Made by a program: the position numbers and the translations under genes. Source: Xiphophorus maculatus (taxonomy: Eukaryota; Chordata; Actinopteri; Cyprinodontiformes; Poeciliidae). Taken from it: DNA of 64,000 nt. The DNA lies in contig NC_036456.1 in the NCBI RefSeq assembly GCF_002775205.1, forward strand, positions 12,551,463 through 12,615,462, read 5' to 3'. The notes under the pieces are model-generated. The model was given only the letters and a program-made list of their open reading frames with translations, searched no databases and was not told where the DNA came from. Positions 55,250-64,000 of this stretch are shown here, one piece after another (the stretch's first letter is position 1; the number at the start of each line of letters is the position of its first letter).

Positions 55250-57770
55250 CAGTTCAACTCAGTTATTACTTATATAGCGTCAATTTACAACCAATGTCAT
55301 CTTGAGGCACTTTCAATTCAATCAGACACATTCCAACTCATTTTACTTATAAAATGGTACAGGAAGCTCAGTTTGTTATTCAAACTAGTTTAAAAAGTTT
55401 TCTGCCTCAGGAAAACCCAGCAGATTGCATCAAGTCATTGTCCTGCAATATTCACCAAGCAGGTAGCGACGGTAGTCAATCGCTTGCATTGTCTCCTACT
55501 TATCCAGACCTTGAAAATACTTATATCAAGTTAAATCCCAGATTTTTCCGGGCTGGTGAATAGCCCTGACGCAAACACGGTCTGCTAAACGCTGCAGTTT
55601 GAGCGATTCACAAGACAAAAAGGCACACGCTTTAGATCAGAGGGAGGCCCAGCAGCGGTGCTGACGCTGAGGTGGCGCTGAGGTGAGGCAGCGCTCTAAA
55701 GGTTAATGACTGTTCTGCAGCCAGTAATGGTAGCAGTGAGCAAACACCTCCGCCGCTTCAAACGGCGCAGTGTTGTGAGTTACGTAAGGCGGGTCTAGGT
55801 GCCATGTGTTCCCTTTCTCGGTTACCCTTCCAGAGCATTAAAGCAAACTTGTCCCAGATGTGCTCAGGTGGTGGGGAGGCTATTATGTCGACTCGTAGCA
55901 ACGTACACAACTCTGCGCGTGTTTACACTGGAAACTGTCAGCCGGGGCGCTGGTTTCTTTAAGATTCCTGTTGGCTTCCTGATCGCTGCGCAAACAGCTG
56001 AACATTGTGTCAGGGTTACGCAACTGCAGGGGGTCTGCATGTGGAAGTTCCTCCTATAGCTTCCTCTCTGCAGGCCGCTGGGGTTGAGCAATCCCAAACG
56101 AAGTCAAAGATGGCCCCGTTGCTCTCAAGGTTCTCAGGTTTTTTCTTCTTCTTTTTTTTTTTAAATGAACAACGGTTTAGCTTTAGGTTTTGAGAAAACA
56201 ACAGTGAGACAGTCTGCTTAGCCTTATCATGCATTAGCGTTTGCTTTATTTTGCGCTATAATGTTTAATTTTAGCAAAATATTAGAGGTCATGAACAATT
56301 GCAAAAAAGGAGATTAAATAATTTTACATCAAATTTGTTTAAGCTATTCAGTTTAACTAAATTTTGGCTAAAAAAAGTATTAAATAAATAGACATGAACC
56401 TAATCAGTCACTTCTGATGTAGCTATAACGTTACCTCAAGTTCTCATAGCAACGGCTTTGGACCATTTTAATAACAAGCCCATAAATACAGATTCTGTAC
56501 TTGGGATAAGTTCCTCAGATTTTATACACTTCTAATGTCTGGATTTGTTGGGAAAGTTCAGATTAAGAAATCCAGTCTAGTTCAAGCATTTGAAGACATA
56601 TTCCTAAAAAAGAAAATGTTTGTTTCCGACCCCGACAAGCATTCAATTTATGCAAATACTACTGGCTCAAACACCAAACAAAAGAAGAAACTCAACTCAA
56701 GTCAGGAAATATTGTTAACAAAAACATTAAAAATGAAATGAGAAAAACAACAAAAATTATCAGCAGAGCGCATCAGTCGCTCAAAACAGGTCATCCAGTT
56801 TAAATTGGCTTAACTAAACCCAATTCAGGCCGTCTAATCGGTCCGAGAGGTCAGTAGTGAAGCCCAAGCAGGTGGAAGAAAAAAAGAAGGATTCCAAGGT
56901 GGCCCTCCCTGTGAGAATAATTTGACCCCCAGCGGCGGGAGACCGAATGCCCGCTGCGCTGTCGTAGTCAGCACTTCAGCAAGCCCTGGGATCAACTCTG
57001 ACCTCCTGTCGCCCACCGTCTGATTCACCCGGCCTCACCGCAGCTCAAGTGCCAGCTCACGCAACCGGAATATGAGCCGTCGAGCCACGCAACCTCACAG
57101 ACGAGCAGCGCGGTGGCCGGTCTACATGTGAGAAGTGGCTCGTTAGTGGATGGTAATCAGCTTAGAGCTCCCCAAACGCCCACCGGCGCTAAGCTCTTTA
57201 CAGACAAACCTAGTTAGAGAGGTAGATTTTGATTGATGCCAGGGCTGGGAACACACACACACACACACACACGCACGCACACAAACAGATCATGCCTGAA
57301 GCATGAGAGGAAACAAGGAGGTGGGGATGGTGGCAAACACCTGAGGCAGCAGAGAGAGGAGTTTGATGGGAAGAAAAAGAAGAAGTAAATGCTGAGAGGG
57401 AGCACAATGAGGGAGGGACACAAATAAGAATGGTGTGTGTGAAAAGAGAAAAAAAACTCCCTCCTTCTCCTCTTCATCCTCCTCCTCCTTTCACCCCAGT
57501 GCACTCAGTAACCCCGGCAGGTCGGTGGGTGGCAACTCCGTTCTTTAAGGCAGCGCCCGACTCACTCAGAGCCCAGCATACATCCCATACCACGGCGCAC
57601 AATCGCTGCTCTGTAGCCAGGATCACTCTCACACACAGAGCTGGAACGTCGCCCGGAAAGCGCAAGCGGATACACAGCAATACACACACACACACACACA
57701 CACCTCAAATGTAGCAGTTTTCATGTGTCGATTTGCTTTTTTTTGTTTGCCATAAAAACTCCTCAACTCA
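55250..57770. other. Mixed unique sequence, no recognised genes
   Basis: GC-rich unique blocks at 55640-55800, 56840-57140 and 57490-57660 alternate with AT-rich sequence. I find no exon with both splice signals and protein-like content. CA microsatellites lie at 57250-57281 and 57681-57702. The GC-rich blocks are candidates for conserved non-coding elements. Confidence 0.35.
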
Positions 57771-57814
57771 GGTAGTTTGACTTATTATTAAAGAGTGCAT
57801 TGCAAACATGCTAC

Positions 57815-58600
57815 CTGTTGAACCTTTACACCTTTCACGTTTTTTTCATAGGATTTTATGTGATAGATCAAGACAAACTGCAAAGTAAAAGAAAAAAAAG
57901 TTTTTATTTATTTTACAGCTATAAGTGTGGACTTTATTTGTATTTACACACTTTACTCTTGTACCTCTTAATAAAATACAGACCCCCAATTAATACAAAC
58001 AAAATTTAAGTAGCTATATTGCAGATTAGTGAACGATTTTTCAACATCCAATGATATTCTAAACAAATCACAAACTCTGGTTTACATGATCTATAACATA
58101 CAACTCAATTCAGCTTTGACTTAAGTATTTAAGTTTCAACTAGAGCTGAGAATTACTGTGTAAATAAAGAAATAAGTATTTTTCTATTTTCTTTGCCGAT
58201 TATTTTAATTTATTATGAGAATTCATAAAATAACAAAAAAAACTGCACGTGTGCAGATTTGCAAAGAAAAAAAACTAACTGTTTACCAGTCAACTAATTT
58301 TGAAACAATTGAGAGATTAGTTTGGAAACCTAAAAAAATCAATTATCGGAGCCCCGAGTGTGACGATCGAGGAACAGAGAATTTTAAAATCAGAGTTTGG
58401 GTCAATCTTTCTGGAACATCTGAGCTGTGAAACTGGATTTTGGAGCCAAGCAATGACTCTAACCACACAGGCAGTGGTACAATGGAGTGTTTAGATCCAA
58501 GCATCAAAGAGAAATGGCCCAGTCAAAGTTCAGACTTAATCCAATTGAGAATCTGCAGCAGAACCCTCTTATTGTACCTGTGCTCTAAATTGTCTTGGTT
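57815..58600 (+). mobile_element. Tc1-like element remnant
   Basis: It opens with ACACCTTTCACGTTTTTTTC then ATAGGATTTTATGTGATAGA, the subterminal text of the fish Tc1-type family. Late-transposase text (AAATGGCCCAGTCAAAGTTC then AGACTTAATCCAATTGAGAA) occurs at 58513-58552. The middle is scrambled or replaced. Confidence 0.65.
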
Positions 58601-58619
58601 TATCTGATAAACTCAAATT

Positions 58620-61600
58620 AAAATACATTAAAACATTGTGTTTATATAATTTCAAATGAAAATCTTTTGATATAAAAATCCTCCTTTTGTTTCTTCTTTC
58701 TTTTGCTGCTAAGACAACATTTACGCGCTCAAACAAAGTTTAAAATTATTTTAATAATGGCCACTTACACTTCTAAAAATAAAGTCTTACTTTATATTAA
58801 AAAAAACCCTGACCTGTTTGAACCTCATCCAACATAAAACAAAGTCATGTTGAAAGCACAAATAAAAAGTCAGCTTGAGACCAAAATCTTGCGTCTAGTA
58901 ATCTGAAAAATGTAAACCCGGTTCTATTAATCATCCTCGAAGTGTTTTCATTTTGCACAAAAGCGCCGCTCACACACCGGAGTGCAAAATCCTTGGAATA
59001 TGATTGCAAGAGAGAGGGAGAAAAGGGGAAAGTCTGGATTTAGAATAAAAGAAGAGGGCAAACAAAAAGTCTGCAGGGGGAGAAATGAAAGGGCAGGAAG
59101 AGCAGAGAGAAGAGGGGGGGGCAGCATGAGGGGCAGATGGGTTTTGTGGAAGACAGAATCGGCGAAACAGTTCGGACAAAAGAGAAAATAGGTGTGTGTG
59201 TGATTGAGACAGAGGTAGGGAAGTGAAATCTATCCATTAGCTGAAACGCTTTTGGCCGAATCCCGTTTCCTGGAAGGTGGTCCAGACGATCCGTTTGTGA
59301 GTTTCTCTCCCACCAAAAGACTTGTGATTTATGTGTTGTCATGCAAACGAGTAAACCAAACAAGCCCAAGATGTGTTGTTGAAACTAAAACACTTTGAAG
59401 TTACAGAAAGAAAGACAGAAACAGAAAAAGTACGTAAGAAAGAGTACAGGTGTGGTTGGCAATCAGTCACGTCCAGTGACCAGTTCAAAGCGAGAAGATC
59501 TCACACACACACACACCCACACTTCGGTCCGTCCAGCGGCGCCTCCCGGACTGGCCGAGCTGCCAACACAATTCACTCCCCTGCATGCGAATGCATGCGT
59601 GCCAACTGCATGTGAATAAGGCACTAGTCAGTCAAAACATGACTGGAGTACTGAACCATTAGTTGAGGTTTTACTACCTAATTACCATTCGGATGGCCGG
59701 GCAGTTCACCAGCACAACACAAAAACACGTACACACAAAAACAAAAAGGGCAGCAGTCTACCTCCTGTGAAAGAACCTATCCACTGGCAGCTCAACTGAA
59801 AGAAATGCTTTTTTTTGGTTGTTGTTTTTGCCGGACGAGGGAAATTAGGTGAATTACTGAAAATTAGCTGCTCTGGTTCTGATTTATTGTATCTGAAAAT
59901 ACAAATTTCGTCCATTTTCAAGGAGCTGTATATACGCCCAAAGGAGTGTAAAGCACTCCCTGGGGGAAGTCACCATCCAACGATCAAAGGCCGACAAACA
60001 TTAGACGAGTGCAGAAACCTGAAGGAGGAATTTTATGGGAACGAAGATTAAAAAAAAAAAAAAAAAAAAAAGTTAAAAAATGCTCCGGGTCAATTCGCCC
60101 GTTGGTGCTTCACCGATAACGCTGGACTGTTTGTGCGTTCGTTTGTTCCTTCAACAATGCAAAGCCTTCAGCTGAGGTTTTTAACTACACCCACAAATCA
60201 GACCACATTTTCATGACATGGCTGTTGAGGATTTTTAAGCCTTTTTAATAGGATACCAGAAAAAGAGCTTGCTCGATCCAAGTTTTCTCCATCTGAAAGA
60301 AGCATAAAGTAAAGTTGCTCCTCCCCGACCTGTTGCTGGGCTGCTGTCAGTGCCACCTATCACTCTGGTTAAGGTAACTTCTAATTGAAGCAGGTATTTG
60401 TTGTATATGTAAGTTTATGTACCAAAATCTGAATGACAATAAATACCTTTTTCAAATTTCCTGCAATTCTAAATGATTAGAAGATGAAGTCAGATAATTT
60501 TGCTTAATGTTTTAAATACTAAGACATTAATACAGAGTTACGACTTCACCCACTCTCTACTTACTGTACAGCGAAGGCCACCACGGTCAGAAAAGGTTGT
60601 AAAACTTTGTTAAATTTATTTTTAAAATATGTTTAAACAGGACACACAAAATGTAATCAGCAAACAACCCACGCTTTACATATTTTCCTATTTGGAGCAA
60701 TTGAACGTGCGCCATAACTGTTTGCGCTTTTGAGAGCAAATAAGCTGGTTTCTGGATTTTATCTTTTTTAATCTTGCAGTATTTAATGAGGCTCAGCTTC
60801 ATCGGGACTAATTGGATAATAAAATAAACTCAAAGATTAATCTATTTTTACAAAGAAAAAAGTTATCCGTTCTAGTCCAATAACTTCCTTCGCACTGCAT
60901 CATCGAACTGCGTCTTTGAACAATCGTTTCATCTCATCTGTGATCCGTGACTTCAGAGGGAGTTTGTACATGTGTGCTTAACCTTGTCGAGGAATCACGG
61001 CAGTTATGAATTAGCAGATAAAGAGGCGTTGACGTGCGCGTGACAACGTAAGACTGTCTCTTTGCAACAGTGCGATGAATTTAAGGTGGCAGGGATCCGC
61101 CTGTGAGGCGGGTAATCCAACCGGGTCGAGGTCTTCCGGAGGAGATTAACCGAAAGCAAAGTGAGTTGATGATCTGTTGGCGGTGGAGGAGTGAAAGAGA
61201 CAAAGAGGGAGGGAAAAAAAATACACAAGGTTTCATCACCGGTTTTCACCAAGGCAACAAAGATTTGCGTCAAACAGTTTCTGTGGAGTCACATATTTTC
61301 TTTCCTTTATATTTTGGATGCGGAAGCGAGTCAATAAGGGTCAACGCAAGACTGACGCACACTGACTTCATTTTCTGCTCCTCCAATCAGCAGGATGAGT
61401 CAGGTTAGTGAGCAGAAAGGTGCATGAAGCAACCACGCACTGCAGATTCAGACTCTATTCATCACGCAGAACCAAATGCTTCTGTTTCTTCCACTGCATC
61501 AGAATCAGCACACTATTAATTTGAAGCAGAAAAAAACAAAACCCAAAAAATAAAGCTGCACAATAAGCTGAAAATATAACTGGCATCGAGGTAAACAAAG

Positions 61601-62060
61601 ATTTTTTTTAAATAAAACCATTCCTTCTCTTTATTGTTCACGTTTAAATTCAGAGAAAGAGGCAGTGGTTTTTCTCAAACGATTTGAATCAGAGTGCCGA
61701 AGCCCCTCCCACACTAGTTGCTGCACACTACCAAGGTTCCACCTGTTGCTCAATTACAAACATACTAATTCTATTTGGAAATATTTCTGGTCACAAAAAC
61801 TCAAAGTGTGAAAGATAAAGGAGAACCATCTTAAGATGACGCTGCTCCAGATCACCGGTTGGTAAGCCGGAGAAGCAGGTTTGTTCAGCAGCCGATCGCG
61901 GCTTAATCAGAGCCAACTAATTTAGGAGCTAAAAACAGCTGACAGTGCTAAAAAGACGTACTTGCCCCTCTTGCAGACTTCTTTAGTTTCAGTTTTCTTG
62001 TCACGCTCTAAGGGTTTTGGTTCTGTTTTACTAGCTTGATCCAGACCTGATAACCTGACG
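58620..62060. other. Gene-poor sequence with scattered GC-rich unique blocks
   Basis: Short open frames here lack splice context and known domains. A poly(A) run occupies 60050-60071 and CA repeats lie near 59500. Purine-rich sequence fills 59000-59140. The block 61000-61160 is relatively GC-rich and non-repetitive. Confidence 0.35.
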
Positions 62061-62074
62061 AAGTTTGGAGGGTG

Positions 62075-62400
62075 AATATCCTACTGTACCTGGGGTAAAA
62101 TTAGTACAGCATTCTACAACTCAAACATGGTGTCGGTAGTGTGAAGGCCTGGGACTAATTTCATTTAACTTATGGAATCATGAATTCTGCTGTCTAGCTC
62201 AAAATCCTGAAGGGGAATGTCCAGCTGTCTCATTTCTCAAGCAGGCTTACATGATGCAGCAAGACAAAGATCCAAAACACACCAGCTAGTCCAACAGCTA
62301 AAAATGAAGGTTTTAGAGTGGCCTAGTCAAAGTCTGGACCTACATCTGCGGCATGACCTTAAACACGACTCTCATGCTAGACGACCCAACCCCGTCTAGA
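62075..62400 (+). pseudogene. Tc1-like transposase remnant
   Basis: CAAACATGGTGTCGGTAGTG (decayed KHGGGS block) is followed after about 140 bp by CAAGACAAAGATCCAAAACA then CACCAGCTAGTCCAAC and GAGTGGCCTAGTCAAAGTCT then GGACCTACATCTG. This is the ordered late-transposase text of teleost Tc1 elements (QQDNDPKHTS ... WPSQSLDL in protein). A stop-free stretch remains at 62217-62399. Confidence 0.8.
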
Positions 62401-62425
62401 GTTGAACTGGAGCTCGGCAATGCAT

Positions 62426-62870
62426 CAAAAACAATATATCGCGATAAACACATGATCGATACCAACAGATAATATTCGATCAATAATTTCACTGAACTTC
62501 AATCCAAAACCGCACGGCATTCTGGGGGGTGTAGGCAAAGGACAGACTTTAGCTTCTCAACCTCTCATGGCCAGATAAGTAAGTTTGGTGGCATGAACTA
62601 ACTCATTCACTCTTCGGTTACCTAGCAACTCACTCATTCTTTGGTTACCTAGCAACAACCTGTTGAGCAACGTGTAGCAGCTGTCTAAAGGTTTCCCCAC
62701 TGTGCCTCATAACTGCTTAAAAATAAAAAAAGTGAAGGGAGAAAATGAGAACAACAGCTCGAGAGGAAATTATGGATGAAACTTGAATGGCCACACCACC
62801 AGTTTGAAAGTATTTCAGTTATTTAAAACAAAAAAAAACTAATCAATAATTATCATTATCGACTGATATA
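62426..62870 (-). repeat. X-box repeat family, copy C (inverted)
   Basis: Reverse-complement orientation relative to the copies at 45-415 and 51422-51835. It contains two exact X-box palindromes, GTTACCTAGCAAC at 62617-62629 and 62644-62656. Other landmarks are GCACGGCATTCTGGGGGGTG, GTGCCTCATAACTGCTTAAA and, at the far end, AATAATTATCATTATCGACT. Confidence 0.75.
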
Positions 62871-64000
62871 AGACCCTTATGTCGTGGTATGTTTTTCAGC
62901 CATATGGTAGCTTGAACTAAGAGAGCAGTTTTGAAACGTCTGTCTTTAACTGCTGTTTTATGGCGAAATGATCACATTTTGAAGAAAGAATAAAGGGAAA
63001 TTGATGAAATTGCAGATTTGTATTGATCAATAGTTTACAGCTGCTGTGTAGTTGTACTGTTGAACTCTGGATGCTGAATTCACCGGGTCACACAAACTTT
63101 GCATATTTAGAACAGTGCTTGTCGTCAGCCCGACCATCCGTCACAGAGCTGTCTGTGTGCGCGTCTCGGTCTCAGCCCAGATTACCCCTTGGATTTCCCT
63201 AATCAGACCGAGTCAGAAGACCAAGATGAGACGATGATGTGATCACATGCTCTGTGCCAGGAGCCTTCGAGCGCTCCGGCATTTACAGGTGCAGCGTGCA
63301 CACGGACGGACACACAGCCTTCAAGGCTCCCAAAAAAACCCAAACAGTGGGTAGCTGTTCCCGAGCGTGGAGTTAGTACGTCACCTTCTTGAGCAGACCA
63401 CCCAAACAAATCAAGACCGGACTTCAGAGAAGGACGCATCCTTGACTTCAACAAAAACACGCTCCAGCTCCCTCAAATGGATCGTTGGCAGATTTGCTCG
63501 GTGAAATTATCCCACAGACATCCAAATACATGTCTGAGGAATAAAACAAGGATAAACAGAGGAATATGGAGTTTGTTGGGCCTGGCAGCCGTCCCCATGC
63601 AAACACATGGCTTTATTTTTGCTTCACTCTGTCTGGGTAAATCCCGTTGTGTAATGCTGTAATTAGGCTAATGAACGAAGGTTGAGTTTGCAGCAAATTT
63701 CCATTTTAATATGAGTTACATAATCATAAGACGGTGGGCTGAGCCACCCAGACTATACAATCAATTATACCAAAAAACCAACCAGAAAAATAAGAACGTT
63801 TGAAGGATGAATTAGTAGTTATGTAAAGTCTACGCTAAATAAACACAGCATCTAAAGATCTAAATTAACTTGCATGAAGCGCTTCAGGATTCAGACTTCT
63901 ACCAACCCTGGATTTAGCCACCATGTGTTCAGTCCTGTTGATTCTGCTGCACATCTGTATGCACTTACACTCTGCATTAATGTGAGCGGGGCTGTGAGTC

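Overview
The window is vertebrate nuclear DNA, most likely from a teleost fish. Protein-coding sequence is sparse and split by GT-AG introns. Most of the rest is decayed transposons of fish-typical families (Tc1-like, hAT, piggyBac-type MITEs, non-LTR retrotransposons) and long microsatellites. There are no prokaryotic features.

The coding part is confined to the left 23 kb. (1) The first coding exon of a dishevelled gene (minus strand, 4622-4782) leaves the window leftwards, with a CpG-rich promoter to its right. (2) A 224-residue C3HC4 RING protein with one C-terminal membrane helix is on the minus strand (8286-8960). (3) A two-exon soluble RING protein resembling RNF227 is on the plus strand (17529-18393), with a clear TATA box and poly(A) signal. 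(4) A three-exon plus-strand gene (19043-22698) encodes about 918 residues: a short hydrophobic signal or anchor segment followed by a long, basic, low-complexity, probably secreted chain that I cannot assign to any family. From memory, the human genes DVL2, RNF222 and RNF227 all lie at 17p13.1, so this neighbourhood is best read as a teleost counterpart of that region. DVL1/RNF223 at human 1p36 is the competing reading.

From about 23 kb to the right end (41 kb) I find no convincing gene. That stretch holds Tc1-like remnants, a hAT MITE with a perfect 8-bp target-site duplication, a TTAA-flanked piggyBac-type MITE, a dispersed repeat family carrying RFX X-box palindromes, a 119-bp (CAGA)n array, and blocks of unique sequence that may include conserved non-coding elements. 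Two weak candidate terminal exons lie on the minus strand (33730-33797 and 38269-38352), each behind a convincing splice acceptor.

The genes do not form a pathway visible from the sequence. Dishevelled is a Wnt signalling hub, the two RING proteins are probable E3 ubiquitin ligases, and the large unknown protein would act at or outside the cell surface. The main open questions are the unknown 918-residue protein, the X-box-bearing repeat family, and a set of short, nearly perfect hairpins scattered through the window that look like scars of replication template switching.
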